NCBI RefSeq assembly: GCF_007859915.1
Contig: NZ_SJPM01000002.1
Location: 435,819-499,818, forward strand
Reading direction: 5' to 3'
DNA from: Neorhodopirellula pilleata
GTDB taxonomy: Bacteria; Planctomycetota; Planctomycetia; Pirellulales; Pirellulaceae
Length of the DNA: 64,000 nt
Part shown: positions 1 through 9,697 of the stretch, piece by piece
Numbering within the stretch: position 1 is the stretch's first letter
Layout of the letters: every line of letters starts with the position of its first letter
Made by a program: the position numbers and the translations under genes
The notes under the pieces: model-generated
The model's input: the letters and a program-made list of their open reading frames with translations, nothing else
What the model was told of the DNA's origin: nothing
Database searches by the model: none

Positions 1-2250
1 GCCAGCCTGAGCTGATGGCAGTGCTTGACTGTGTGAGCCGACGGCGTTAGCAGCGGGCTGCGGGTCGTTGGGGTTGGTGGCTTCGATGCCCGTGGCTAGC
101 GCCATCGGCTCACTTTTCGTCTGGCCGTCGCCCGATTCCTGCGCTGTCACTTTGTCAGACGGAGATTGATTGTGTGAGCCGACGGCGTTAGCTGCGGGCT
201 GCGGGTCGTTGGGGTTGGTGGCTTCGATGCCCGTGGCTAGCGCCATCGGCTCACTTTTCGTCTGGCCGTCGCCCGATTCCTGCGCTGTCACTTTGTCAGA
301 CGGAGATTGATTGTGTGAGCCGACGGCGTTAGCTGCGGGCTGTGGGTCGTTGGGGTTAGCGGCTTCGATGCCCGTGGCTATCGCCATCGGCTCACTTTTC
401 GTCTGGCCGTCGCCCGATTCCTGCGCTGTCACTTTGTCAGACGGAGATTGATTGTGTGTGCCGACGGCGTTAGCCGCGGGCTGTGGGTCGTTGGGGTTGG
501 CGGCTGCGATGCCCGTGGCTAGCGCCATCGGCTCAGTTTTCGTCAGTCCGTCGCCCGATTCCTGCGCTGTCACTTTGTCAGACGGGAATGGATTGGCTAG
601 TGCTTCGGGATCAGCAGCCGAAGCGTTCAACGGCGAGCGATTGGTCGCGTCGGCTTCACGCTCCGCCAACGCCGTCTGCGGCGTTGCTTCCCGATCGTCG
701 CTCAAGCGGACGTTGCGGTTGTCGGTGACACGCACGGCGTAGCTGATCTGTTGGCCTTCGGTCAAACCTAGCTCTTTCAGATCGAGCGTGGTCTTTCCCA
801 TCACATGACGTTGCATCGTTTGCTCATCCAGCGAGATCGGCTGCACTTTCAAGACCTTGGCATTGCCTTCGGTGTCCCGCTGCGATTCGTCGTAAATGAC
901 CAACTCGGCCGTCGCAATTCCATGGTCGTCGTGGGCTTCGAATTCGATGTCGATCGTGGCGTCTTCGGCGACCGCCATCTCGTCGGTTGGCTTGATGACG
1001 CGGGCGACCGGTGCCTTGTCGGCGATCACGTCGATTCGAGTAAACTGTCGCCGTCGGTTCTCCAGTCCATGGGTGCTGAGCAGCTTGGGCTGCAACAAAA
1101 CGTCTTCGACCAACTGCATTTCGAAGTGGTACCAGTTGTCCGCATCGGCGGTCAAAAGGTGTTCGACCGTCTCGGTTGATTCTTGACTCGAAACGGTTGC
1201 CGAAGGAGACGCATTCGGATGAACCAGTGACAGCACACAGCTTTCCAGCCGCTCGACCGGCTTGATCGACAAACGCAAGACACTTCCTTGGACGACTTTC
1301 ATCCGACGCGGAAACCCATCCCGCTGGACACTTTCGCGATCGGTGTACTCTGGGAATTCGATCGTTAGCCGGACCTCTTCCAGTTCGGGATAATCGATCA
1401 CTTGCAGTTGATGCCAAGGCGTTTGAGCATCTCCGGCCCGGACGCGATACGACATCGATTCGTCGACGCGAAGGGAATGAGTGAACTGGTCGTTGGTCGT
1501 TTCATTGGGCCGCAATTGAACATCTTGCACACGACCGTCGGGATAGCCGATTGTGAGCGTTGCCGTTGATCGAGGGACGCCCTGCATTCGAATGATCAGT
1601 TCGAGCGATTCCCCGCGTGGAACCATTTGGTCGCCCGTTACGCTATCTAACTGCGTCGCAGTGATCAACGATGCGGGGGATAAGAAACGTCGCATCAATA
1701 CCGACGTTTGTTGCGGAGCAATCGCGAACATTGCCGCGATGCATCCGGCTCCCACCGCAGCCGTTGCAACCGCCGGGCGTAGTGACACAGGAGGCCCCAC
1801 CCGACGCGGCTGAACGATTCGTTCCATCGCGATCGCTTCGCTGGTGACCTGCGCCGCCATGGCTCGTTCGATCGGCGACCACTGCGAAACGTCCCGCGAT
1901 GACAGGCTGGTCACGGTCGACCAACGTTCTTCCAATTCGGGGACGTCATGGTCAACAGCGTCGGCGGCGCGTGCCCAATGCAACGCGCGGCGAACCGGTC
2001 CGATCCCCAGTCGGCAGGCAACACCGATCGCTGCGGCTGCCGTCGCTGCGGTTAATGACATCCGCAGCCAAGTGGGAGCGAACGGATACAACCAATCGAT
2101 CCCCATGGCGGCGAACATCAGCAACAGACCGACGCCACAGGCGAAGGCCAAAGCGAACGCCAGCGAGGTCGCCGCGTGACGCCAGCGAACCCATTGCAGT
2201 TTGCCTTTGATCGCCGAGGGGAAACGATGTGGGGATAACGTGGTCGACAT
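1..2250 (-). CDS. DUF4175-like membrane protein, 3' end outside window
   Basis: Reading frame open from the ATG at 2250 to the left edge, at least 750 residues, so the C-terminus is missing. Three hydrophobic segments lie at about residues 27-50, 62-83 and 158-178, followed by a long hydrophilic, presumably extracytoplasmic, Ig-like/beta-rich region. The last part seen is four 47-residue tandem repeats (DNA 31-594). The start lies 2 bp after the stop of the upstream gene, so translation is probably coupled. It is the last visible member of the MoxR/DUF58/vWA/vWA/DUF4175-like order common in planctomycetes. The function is unknown; in related modules MoxR ATPases help assemble or activate envelope vWA complexes. 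The family name is recalled from the gene order and overall architecture, not from a search. Confidence 0.7.
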   Translation of the reverse strand, partial: MSTTLSPHRFPSAIKGKLQWVRWRHAATSLAFALAFACGVGLLLMFAAMGIDWLYPFAPTWLRMSLTAATAAAAIGVACRLGIGPVRRALHWARAADAVDHDVPELEERWSTVTSLSSRDVSQWSPIERAMAAQVTSEAIAMERIVQPRRVGPPVSLRPAVATAAVGAGCIAAMFAIAPQQTSVLMRRFLSPASLITATQLDSVTGDQMVPRGESLELIIRMQGVPRSTATLTIGYPDGRVQDVQLRPNETTNDQFTHSLRVDESMSYRVRAGDAQTPWHQLQVIDYPELEEVRLTIEFPEYTDRESVQRDGFPRRMKVVQGSVLRLSIKPVERLESCVLSLVHPNASPSATVSSQESTETVEHLLTADADNWYHFEMQLVEDVLLQPKLLSTHGLENRRRQFTRIDVIADKAPVARVIKPTDEMAVAEDATIDIEFEAHDDHGIATAELVIYDESQRDTEGNAKVLKVQPISLDEQTMQRHVMGKTTLDLKELGLTEGQQISYAVRVTDNRNVRLSDDREATPQTALAEREADATNRSPLNASAADPEALANPFPSDKVTAQESGDGLTKTEPMALATGIAAANPNDPQPAANAVGTHNQSPSDKVTAQESGDGQTKSEPMAIATGIEAANPNDPQPAANAVGSHNQSPSDKVTAQESGDGQTKSEPMALATGIEATNPNDPQPAANAVGSHNQSPSDKVTAQESGDGQTKSEPMALATGIEATNPNDPQPAANAVGSHSQALPSAQAG
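31..594 (-). repeat. Four 141-bp tandem repeats in frame inside the DUF4175-like gene, built on a REP-type palindrome
   Basis: Equivalent points recur at 31, 172, 313 and 454, giving an exact 141-bp (47-codon) period; the last copy is the most divergent. On the minus strand each unit contains the arms GTGAGCCGATGGCGCTAGCC and, inverted, GCTAACGCCGTCGGCTCAC, about 40 bp apart. The same arms occur outside genes near 24898 and 25130, and in weaker form at 33508-33560. The encoded unit is rich in Ala, Asn, Pro, Gln and Ser and looks disordered. Confidence 0.9.
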
Positions 2251-2252
2251 GG

Positions 2253-5150
2253 CTATGAAAGTCCTCTCCATTTGCGGATGATCCATTCCGTTTGTAAGCA
2301 TCCAAAGATCAGCCACAGGTACCGCCAACGCGACCACAATGGTTCACGCTGGATACTGTGCGTCACGACCGGTTGCAGGTCGGTCAGTGCTAAGATTTCG
2401 TCAACGGCCGTCGGCGGCAAAACCTGCCCGCCGGTCGCCTGGGCGACTTGGTTGGCCAAGACTCGATTGGTTCGCGTATCAACCAACTCCGCCGGCAAGT
2501 CGGCTTGAACGGTGAAGGTCGCGATCGCTTCTTCGAATCGGCCCTCCGCAGATGCTTGTTCGCTCGACAACAACATCTCGATCAGGTTGCCGGCCGGTTG
2601 AGCTTGATAGACGCCCGGCGAAAGCTCACGAATGTCGGCACGGTAATGTCCCGGTCGATCCGCATCGTGCGCCAGCGGCACGGTTCGCAGTTGGTCGCCG
2701 ACGGTCAAACGCAGATGCAACGTATCGGTGTCGGGTTGCTCCTGAATGACGGGATCTCCATCGGCGTCCAGCAGAGCGACTTCGACATCGACCGATTGAT
2801 CGGTTTCGTACAGCGACTTGGCCGTTCGAATGCGAACCATCTTGCTGCCAGATGACATGTCCGCAGCGATCGCCCACCGCATCAGTTGACCCCAAAACCG
2901 GTAATGCAAACGGTCACCGCGCAGGAATCGCAAACGATATGTATCCGGACCGGACAAATAGATCACTCGACCGCGACCGACCGGTTGCCAGCACAGAAAA
3001 CTCGACTGGGTCAATCGCGGATCCGACATCACCAACGTTTGATTGCGGGGAACGGCGGAGATCAGACTTTGCGCCGTCGGCAAGGGAGTTCGCCAACGCG
3101 AAACTTGATCAAGCGGCGAGAACTGATTGACGAACTCCCACGCACTTCGCGTTGCCTGTTCGGTTTCGCCGATCATCAACGCCGCATGGGATTTGCCCGC
3201 CTCGGTAACTTCAAACGCGAACTGGCCCGGCGACTCGAGCGCCGAATCGATGGGACGCACCGGGACGATGTCGTGCAGCGGATGATCGACGTACGCCTGC
3301 GGCATCGATTGCTGGCCGGCGATCAGGATCACCGTGCCGCTGCGTGTTCGCAGATACTGCAATAACGATTCCTGTGACGCGACGGGCAGGTGTTCGATTG
3401 GTAAATCGCCAAGGATCACGACGTCGTAATGATCCCACTGATCGACCGATACGGGAAACGATTGTGTCGCTTGCCGCTGGCCGGTCGCGATCATCCGTGG
3501 CCGGAAAAGCAACTCATCCAACTCGACCTTCGGATCGCGACGAAACAATTGAGCGAGGTAGCGGTATTCCCACCGCGGCAGTTCGTCGGCCAACAAGACT
3601 TTGATATCGCTGCGGGTGACGTTGATTTCGATTTCGTCAAAGTTGTTCTCGTTGGTCATTTCGCCGCTGAGCGGTTGAACGGCGATCTGAAAGGCTGCCG
3701 TCCCGATTTCCGAAACGCGTTGTTCGAACTGCACGCTTCGTGTTTCCGCGTTCGATTCGATCAGCACGTTGCGAAAATCAACGACCTCGCCGCCACGCAA
3801 CAACTGAACCGTGCAGCGTTCGCCGGCGCATTGATAAATGCCCAGATGCGCTTCAATGACCACATCGTCGTTTCGCATCGCGACCGTCGGCGCCGACACG
3901 GAAACCAAGTCGATGTCTCGTAGCCGCAGTTCATTGCCGATCGGGACGACGTAGACCGGCACCGAACCCAACTGCGTCGCCACGTCGGTCGGTTTGCGGC
4001 CGGCGGCTTCGTTGTGCGCGACGTCGGACAGCACGAACGTCGCCGCAATCGGTTGATCGCGATGCATTTGATCGACGTGTTGCAAGGCGGATGTCAAGTT
4101 CGTCTGAGTGGCGAGTTGTTCGCGATCGGCAAGCGTTGCTAAATAGGGAATCGCTTCTTGACTGTCGCGGAAGTTGCGTGTCGCTTGATCAAACACGCAC
4201 CAACGCAGATCCGCAGTCTCGCGAATCCCAGACGCAGAAGATTGCTCGAATTGCTCTAAGAAGCTCGCCACGCGTTCGCTGCGTGACTTGCCGACAAAGC
4301 GAGCCATCGCGGAGGCGTCTTCGGAATCACTCGATGGTGGGAGTTGCTGCAATTGATCGGCCAACTCGCGAAAGACGCGCGAGGTAGTGGCGACGCGACC
4401 GATCCAGTCGGGCAACGCTTCGCGCCAACCGGCCTCCTTTGGCGTGCGACCGCTTTGCAGCATGTCGACCAGCTCGCCCAGCGAATCAAACTCGGGGCTG
4501 ACGAGTAATCCGTTCAATCGGTTCAACAGCGATTCGCTGGTCGACTCGGGGGCCGCCGCCCACTGCGAAGACCGGTCACGCAGTCCGTCCAGATGCGTCT
4601 GACACCGTAAGATCGCTTGATTGGCAACGCCTAAATGTTCGGCAACGAGCGTTTCGGCACCGTGCTGCTGCATCGCATCGACGGCACCGGACAGTTCACG
4701 ATGCGCGATCCCAAGAGCGGCGATCGAACGGTCCGCCAACTCGATCGGCTGGCGCTCGTCACTTGGTTGCTGTTCACTTGGTTGCTGTTCACTTGGTTGC
4801 TGTTCACCGGATGCAAACGAGGCCCAGCGCCCATCGTCGGCCGTGCCGGCGGGATCGACCGTCGTCATGCTGGCGCTCGCGTCGGTCACCAGCACCACCG
4901 CTTTGCGAGTCGTCGTCGATTTCTCCAACACGCTCGTCGGAGCCAACAGCATCCAGAACGCGCCGGTAAACGCCGCGATTCGCAATCCAAAAAACAACGC
5001 CGTGGTTCGCCGGCCGAGGATCGCACGTTCACGCAGCAATGCCCAAATCAAGATCGCCGCACACGCCAATCCCAACAACACCACAAACTCGGTGTGAAAG
5101 GGGTGATCGAGCGACAGAAACTCATTTGTTTCGGTTTCGGTTGCGTTCAT
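2253..5150 (-). CDS. Large membrane protein with vWA-like and glutamine-amidotransferase-like regions
   Basis: 965 residues. Two N-terminal transmembrane segments (about 22-42 and 52-72) precede a vWA-type start with a MIDAS-like DASAS motif near residue 90. The middle is beta-rich. Around residues 560-720, segments such as VVILGDLP and GTVILIAGQQSMP resemble the class I glutamine-amidotransferase-like fold found in planctomycete vWA operon proteins; no catalytic Cys triad was recognised. A hydrophobic stretch ends the protein. A short repeat of EQQPS lies near residues 116-135. The gene sits 3 bp downstream of the BatA-like gene and 2 bp upstream of the DUF4175-like gene. It probably forms an envelope complex with its neighbours; substrate unknown. 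Confidence 0.8.
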   Translation of the reverse strand: MNATETETNEFLSLDHPFHTEFVVLLGLACAAILIWALLRERAILGRRTTALFFGLRIAAFTGAFWMLLAPTSVLEKSTTTRKAVVLVTDASASMTTVDPAGTADDGRWASFASGEQQPSEQQPSEQQPSDERQPIELADRSIAALGIAHRELSGAVDAMQQHGAETLVAEHLGVANQAILRCQTHLDGLRDRSSQWAAAPESTSESLLNRLNGLLVSPEFDSLGELVDMLQSGRTPKEAGWREALPDWIGRVATTSRVFRELADQLQQLPPSSDSEDASAMARFVGKSRSERVASFLEQFEQSSASGIRETADLRWCVFDQATRNFRDSQEAIPYLATLADREQLATQTNLTSALQHVDQMHRDQPIAATFVLSDVAHNEAAGRKPTDVATQLGSVPVYVVPIGNELRLRDIDLVSVSAPTVAMRNDDVVIEAHLGIYQCAGERCTVQLLRGGEVVDFRNVLIESNAETRSVQFEQRVSEIGTAAFQIAVQPLSGEMTNENNFDEIEINVTRSDIKVLLADELPRWEYRYLAQLFRRDPKVELDELLFRPRMIATGQRQATQSFPVSVDQWDHYDVVILGDLPIEHLPVASQESLLQYLRTRSGTVILIAGQQSMPQAYVDHPLHDIVPVRPIDSALESPGQFAFEVTEAGKSHAALMIGETEQATRSAWEFVNQFSPLDQVSRWRTPLPTAQSLISAVPRNQTLVMSDPRLTQSSFLCWQPVGRGRVIYLSGPDTYRLRFLRGDRLHYRFWGQLMRWAIAADMSSGSKMVRIRTAKSLYETDQSVDVEVALLDADGDPVIQEQPDTDTLHLRLTVGDQLRTVPLAHDADRPGHYRADIRELSPGVYQAQPAGNLIEMLLSSEQASAEGRFEEAIATFTVQADLPAELVDTRTNRVLANQVAQATGGQVLPPTAVDEILALTDLQPVVTHSIQREPLWSRWRYLWLIFGCLQTEWIIRKWRGLS
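4760..4806. repeat. Three perfect 15-bp tandem repeats in coding sequence
   Basis: CACTTGGTTGCTGTT is repeated at 4760, 4775 and 4790. On the minus strand it encodes three EQQPS units. Perfect identity suggests recent slippage; copy number could vary between strains without frameshift. Confidence 0.9.
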
Positions 5151-5153
5151 CGC

Positions 5154-7547
5154 TTAACGCACCTCCACTGAAGCTGACGTAGGCGGCTTTGGCGTTTCGT
5201 CACGTAGCGTAGACGCAGTCGTGACGAACGACTCGGCTTTCAGTGGCGAGGCCCCGATCTCGGAAAATTCGGGAACTCCCGCCGAGCCAAACCGTTCACG
5301 AGCCATCATTCCCGACAGGGCCAACTCGCCGGTGATCAAGGCGATCAATCCGATCAGCAAGTAGGGCCAGATCGGATCGGCTTGCGTCGAACTGGCCTGT
5401 GCCAATCGTTCCGCTGGAGGTTCCGCCGTTAGAATCCCTTCGATTCGCTGCCAAGCTGCCGAATCGAGTGCGGTTAAGTCGGACTCTTCCGGCGAACGCA
5501 TCACTTGATAAGGAACGACGCGATCGGCCAAACCGATTTCCAATTGATACGCTCCGGGAAGCCGTGTGCGACTGGAGCGAAACTCCATCGCCTCCTCACG
5601 CGGTTGAGCGGTCAATTCAATCGATTCACTTAGCGGCGTTCGCAGCAAACCGGTCGGAGCCTCTTCGATCGGTGTCGAACCGTTCCACTGTGCTCCTATT
5701 TCCGAATGCGATCCTGTATCCGATTCCGCCACGCGGTAAACGATCGGTTGGCCCGGTTCGAGGTTGTATTGTGTTGCCCGTGGCTCGGCCAGATATTCGA
5801 TCCAATCGCGAACCATCACCACAAACGATTGCGTTCGGGCAAGATCGCTCCACTGCAGCCGCAACGGCACCGCTTGGACGATCACTCGCCCCGTTCCAAT
5901 AAAGTTTTCAGCCGCCAACGGCGATCCGTCGTTCAAACGAATCAGCACCGACAATCCTTCCGCATCGTCATTGGTTGCGAATCGAAAGTGTCGCCGGATC
6001 TGCGTGTCCGCTAAATCCAATTGGTTGTTGTCGGCCAGTTGTTTCGTCGCCGGGTGATCGCTACGAAACGGGTCGATACGCGTTTGATGATCGGGATCGA
6101 CCAACGCCTCGCTGTCGGTATCCGTATCCGCGGCAACTCCGTCGACGATGCGATCGATCCGCAGCGGAGCCAAACCGCTGGCGTCGGCGAACAGATGATG
6201 ATTAAAGAAATCAATGTCGGTGCGCGGTCCCAGACCGATCCATAACCCGCCGCCTTCGCTGACGAATTCCGTCAACACACGCACCGAATCTTCGGACAGA
6301 CGTGTCAGGTTGGGAATCACGACCACGCGTTGCTTGCTCAGGTCCATCGTCGGCAACACATCGGGCGTCACCAGAGTGGGAACATAAATCGACGATGCAT
6401 CGAGAGGTTGATTGTTGATCCATCCCAAGGCGGCTTGCACGAAGTAGCCGTCCTGTTGCATTTCCGCCAGTTCCATCGCGCCTTCGACGATCACGATCGG
6501 GATGCGATCGACGACCTCGACGACAAAGCTGGCTGTGTTATCAGCGGGCAAGTCATCGTCGCGATCGATTCGGCAACTGATCCGGTAGGTTCCCGTTGCG
6601 GCAAACGCATGTTTCCAATTCGCCTCCGAGGTTTGCTCGCCTTCGATCGTTTCGAGCGTTTGACGACTTTGTTCTTGGCCATCGATCTGCCAAACCAACT
6701 CGCCCGAACCGATCGATTGCGAGCCATAGTTGTGCAGCGTTGCTGTCGCCGTGACAGGCCAATCGACACCGACAACCGAACGATCGATGGCAACGCGATC
6801 AATTCCCAGATTGCCCAAACCCGGTGAGGATGCGACTTGGTCTAAACGCACCGTATCGATGTGAGTGCGAACAAGCGTCTCTTGCAAAACCTCTTGCAAT
6901 CGCTTCCAACCCGCTTCGTCGTCCATTCGCCAGTCGGCGGCTTGTCCGTCGGTCATCACCACGATTCGCCGCGAGTTGACTGCGGATTCGTTTTCGACCT
7001 GCGCCGCTGTGAACAACGCCGCCAACAAATCGCTACGGCCTTGGGTCGCGGCCAGCTCGTCGAGTTGTTTGGTGATCCGCGTGCGATCGCGGTGATCGTC
7101 GCGTACCGTGCCCGCTTCGGCCCAGGTCGGATAGGGAGCCGTCGTCAGAATCCGCACGTCTTCGTTCTTGGGCAGTTCCTCGATGATTTTCGCAGCCCGC
7201 TGCACGGCGGTTTCGATCATCGTTCCGGTGGATGTTTTGCGAGACATCGACATCGAATTGTCGATCACCAAAATCGTTTCACCGCGATCGATGCCGCCCA
7301 AATAGCCCGCCGGCAACAACGGTCGGGCGAGTGCGAAGATCAACGCCGCGATCGCCAAACAACGCAGCAACAACAGCAGCCACTGTTTCAGCCGCCGCGC
7401 ACTGGTCTTTCGCGCCGACGCTTCGACCAGGAACTGCATCGCGCCCCACTCGATCACCTCGTTGCGTCGGCGATCAAACAGATGCAGCAACAGTGGCGCC
7501 GCGACCAGGGGCAACGCGAACAGAAAACCGATTCCGATGAAGCTCAT
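5154..7547 (-). CDS. BatA-domain, von Willebrand factor A membrane protein
   Basis: 797 residues. The N-terminus matches the aerotolerance regulator (BatA) domain: a membrane segment at residues 1-22, the conserved HLFDRRR...WGAMQFL region, and a second membrane segment near 57-76. A vWA domain follows, with the MIDAS motif DNSMS near residue 94, so it should bind a divalent cation. A long beta-rich extracytoplasmic region and a C-terminal membrane segment (about 727-748) complete it. The start overlaps the DUF58 stop by 4 bp (ATGA), indicating coupling. In related operons such proteins partner DUF58 and MoxR proteins at the membrane. Confidence 0.88.
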   Translation of the reverse strand: MSFIGIGFLFALPLVAAPLLLHLFDRRRNEVIEWGAMQFLVEASARKTSARRLKQWLLLLLRCLAIAALIFALARPLLPAGYLGGIDRGETILVIDNSMSMSRKTSTGTMIETAVQRAAKIIEELPKNEDVRILTTAPYPTWAEAGTVRDDHRDRTRITKQLDELAATQGRSDLLAALFTAAQVENESAVNSRRIVVMTDGQAADWRMDDEAGWKRLQEVLQETLVRTHIDTVRLDQVASSPGLGNLGIDRVAIDRSVVGVDWPVTATATLHNYGSQSIGSGELVWQIDGQEQSRQTLETIEGEQTSEANWKHAFAATGTYRISCRIDRDDDLPADNTASFVVEVVDRIPIVIVEGAMELAEMQQDGYFVQAALGWINNQPLDASSIYVPTLVTPDVLPTMDLSKQRVVVIPNLTRLSEDSVRVLTEFVSEGGGLWIGLGPRTDIDFFNHHLFADASGLAPLRIDRIVDGVAADTDTDSEALVDPDHQTRIDPFRSDHPATKQLADNNQLDLADTQIRRHFRFATNDDAEGLSVLIRLNDGSPLAAENFIGTGRVIVQAVPLRLQWSDLARTQSFVVMVRDWIEYLAEPRATQYNLEPGQPIVYRVAESDTGSHSEIGAQWNGSTPIEEAPTGLLRTPLSESIELTAQPREEAMEFRSSRTRLPGAYQLEIGLADRVVPYQVMRSPEESDLTALDSAAWQRIEGILTAEPPAERLAQASSTQADPIWPYLLIGLIALITGELALSGMMARERFGSAGVPEFSEIGASPLKAESFVTTASTLRDETPKPPTSASVEVR

Positions 7548-8515
7548 GTGCGGCTGCCTCCTTTGCGAGCCATCCGGTTTCGCAAAAACCAGCCCAACGC
7601 ATCACCCAGGTCGGTCGCCGTCGTCAATCGCACGTAGTCGCCACCCAATCCGACGACCAGATCCTCCAGTTCGGCCACGAACTTCTGGACACGCTGAAGG
7701 TATTGTTGGCGAACCGCTGGTGGATCCAAATGCAGACGCTGGGCCGAGCTTTCGAGCGATTGAAACGCCGACCAACGCCGGAAATCGAACGATAACTCCT
7801 CCGGTGCTAGAACATGCATCACGACGACGTCATGGCCCCGAGCCCGCACGATCCGCAGTGCGGTGGCAAGTTCTTGCAAGTCGCCGAAACAATCCGAGAG
7901 CAAGACGAACAAACCACGTCGACGTTGCCTGGCGATGCAGTGCTGGATCTGGCCGCTCAGGCCTCCGGCCCCTTCGGCATCGGCCGCTTGCAACGTCGCC
8001 AAGATGGCTCGCAAGTGCGCGGCGTGCTGTTTGGCGGGGACAAACTTGGCGGCCGACTCATTTAAAACCGTCAATCCGACCGCGTCGCGTTGATGCAATA
8101 ACAATCTCGCCAAACAAGCCGCAGCCCGTTTGGCGAAGTCCAGCTTGCTGATCGTCGACAAACCAAACTTCATCGATCCGCTAGCGTCGATGGCCAGCAT
8201 CGCGTGCAGATTCGTTTCCTCTTCGAATTGACGAATGAAGTAGCGATCGTTGCGGGCGTAAACTTGCCAGTCGATCTGTCGGATTTCATCGCCCGGTGCG
8301 TACTGACGGTGTTGAGCGAATTCGCAACATCCGCCTTTGGTCGTCGAGCGATGCTTTCCGGCCAGCAACCCGTCGACGACGGTCCGCGACAGGAACTCCA
8401 AATTGCCGATCTGGTCCATGACGACCGGATCGACCAAGTCGGCATACGCATGCGATCGGGAATCGCTGGGCGAAGCCGAAGGCTGAATGTTGGAGCGGCG
8501 GAAGAGCTTGAGCAT
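7544..8515 (-). CDS. DUF58 domain protein (vWA-like)
   Basis: 323 residues, cytoplasmic. The DUF58 signature PGDEIRQIDWQVYARND is followed by a vWA-like strand with AIDASGSM near residue 120, which keeps the MIDAS DxSxS pattern. Length is normal for the family. It is encoded between MoxR and the BatA-like protein, the usual order. The 88-bp gap to moxR upstream contains a REP-type hairpin pair. Its role is probably as partner of the MoxR ATPase; the exact process is unknown. Confidence 0.92.
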   Translation of the reverse strand: MLKLFRRSNIQPSASPSDSRSHAYADLVDPVVMDQIGNLEFLSRTVVDGLLAGKHRSTTKGGCCEFAQHRQYAPGDEIRQIDWQVYARNDRYFIRQFEEETNLHAMLAIDASGSMKFGLSTISKLDFAKRAAACLARLLLHQRDAVGLTVLNESAAKFVPAKQHAAHLRAILATLQAADAEGAGGLSGQIQHCIARQRRRGLFVLLSDCFGDLQELATALRIVRARGHDVVVMHVLAPEELSFDFRRWSAFQSLESSAQRLHLDPPAVRQQYLQRVQKFVAELEDLVVGLGGDYVRLTTATDLGDALGWFLRNRMARKGGSRT

Positions 8516-8548
8516 GAACGCAATTCAAAGGGGTGAAGGATTCTGAAC

Positions 8549-8604
8549 GTGGCGTCGACTTTCAGTCGACGTTTCAGGTCTTGGCGACTGAAAGTCGCCA
8601 CCAC
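8549..8604. repeat. Pair of short hairpins between moxR and the DUF58 gene
   Basis: CGTCGACTTTCAGTCGACG and GGCGACTGAAAGTCGCC are each self-complementary, and the two are inverted relatives of one another. They fill most of the 88-bp gap after the moxR stop. This may be a REP-type repeat that tunes mRNA stability inside the operon. There is no T-tract, so it is not a typical intrinsic terminator. Confidence 0.75.
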
Positions 8605-9683
8605 TAAGAGGCGACCGGCTTGTTCTTCAATGACGGCGTTTGCTGGATCATCTTTTCCAGCACCGAGTCCGCATCGACGCCCGCCGCTTCGGCATTGAAC
8701 GTCAAGATGATCCGGTGCCTGAGAACAGGAGGAGCGACCGCGATCAAATCTTCGGTCGTCGCGTGGCAACGACGATGTAGCAGCGCTCTCGCTTTGGCCG
8801 CCATCAACAACGAGATCGTCGCCCGTGGTCCGGCACCCCACTGGACCATGTTCTGCAATTCCTTGGACATTATCCCTTCTTCGGGACGCGTGCCGCGGAC
8901 CAAATCCAATGCCGCCGCGTAGACGTGATCGGAGACGACCACGCTGCGCACCAACGATTGCATCTGGTGGATTTGTTCTTCGTTCAAAACCGTTTTGGTC
9001 TGAAACGCGTAATCGGTCGTTTGACGCCGAGCGATCTCCAACTCTTCTTCACGCGACGGATAACGAACGTGAATTTTTAAAAGAAAACGATCCAGTTGAG
9101 CTTCGGGGAGCGGATAGGTTCCTTCGGTTTCGACCGGGTTCTGCGTCGCGAGAACAAAGAACGGGTCGGGCAACCGATACGTTTTGCCACAAACGGTTAA
9201 TTGTCGCTCCTGCATCGCTTCCAACAACGCACTTTGTGTTTTCGGCGGTGTGCGGTTGATTTCGTCCGCCAGGATCACGTTGCCGAACAGTGGGCCTTCG
9301 ACGAATCGAAAGATTCGCTTGCCGGTCGTGTGGTCTTCTTCCAAAACTTCGGTACCGGTAATGTCGCCAGGCATCAGGTCGGGCGTGAACTGAACGCGGC
9401 GGAACGTCATTTCGGTCAGCGATGCCAGCGTCGACACCAGCATCGTTTTGGCCAGCCCCGGCATGCCTTGCAGAATGCAATGACCGCGGCACAGGATGCC
9501 GATCAACAACTGTTCGGCGACCGCATGTTGGCCGACGATGACACCGGCCAATTGCGTGCGCAGTTCGTTGAGCTGATCGTGCAATTGATCGACCGCCGCC
9601 GCCACATCGACCGGCTTGTCATTGACGTGATTGAGGGGGCCATTTTGGCTCGGTTTGGCGATTTCATCGAGTCGGTTGGTCAT
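8604..9683 (-). CDS. MoxR-family AAA+ ATPase
   Basis: 359 residues. Walker A is GMPGLAKT (residues 73-80). Walker B is VILADEINRTPPKTQSALLE, followed by sensor-1 ATQNP and the family's PLPEAQLDRF motif. Length and motifs are complete. MoxR ATPases act as chaperones for vWA-domain partners; here DUF58, BatA-like and vWA-like proteins lie directly downstream, so the partners are obvious candidates. The gene starts 14 bp after the EF-hand gene stop and probably belongs to the same long transcript. Confidence 0.95.
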   Translation of the reverse strand: MTNRLDEIAKPSQNGPLNHVNDKPVDVAAAVDQLHDQLNELRTQLAGVIVGQHAVAEQLLIGILCRGHCILQGMPGLAKTMLVSTLASLTEMTFRRVQFTPDLMPGDITGTEVLEEDHTTGKRIFRFVEGPLFGNVILADEINRTPPKTQSALLEAMQERQLTVCGKTYRLPDPFFVLATQNPVETEGTYPLPEAQLDRFLLKIHVRYPSREEELEIARRQTTDYAFQTKTVLNEEQIHQMQSLVRSVVVSDHVYAAALDLVRGTRPEEGIMSKELQNMVQWGAGPRATISLLMAAKARALLHRRCHATTEDLIAVAPPVLRHRIILTFNAEAAGVDADSVLEKMIQQTPSLKNKPVAS

Positions 9684-9697
9684 CGGGGATTCCGTAT

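Noticed and set aside
824..1417. 197-codon Arg-rich minus frame in the DUF4175-like gene
   Set aside because: A shifted frame of the real gene with high Arg content, typical of GC-rich shadow frames.
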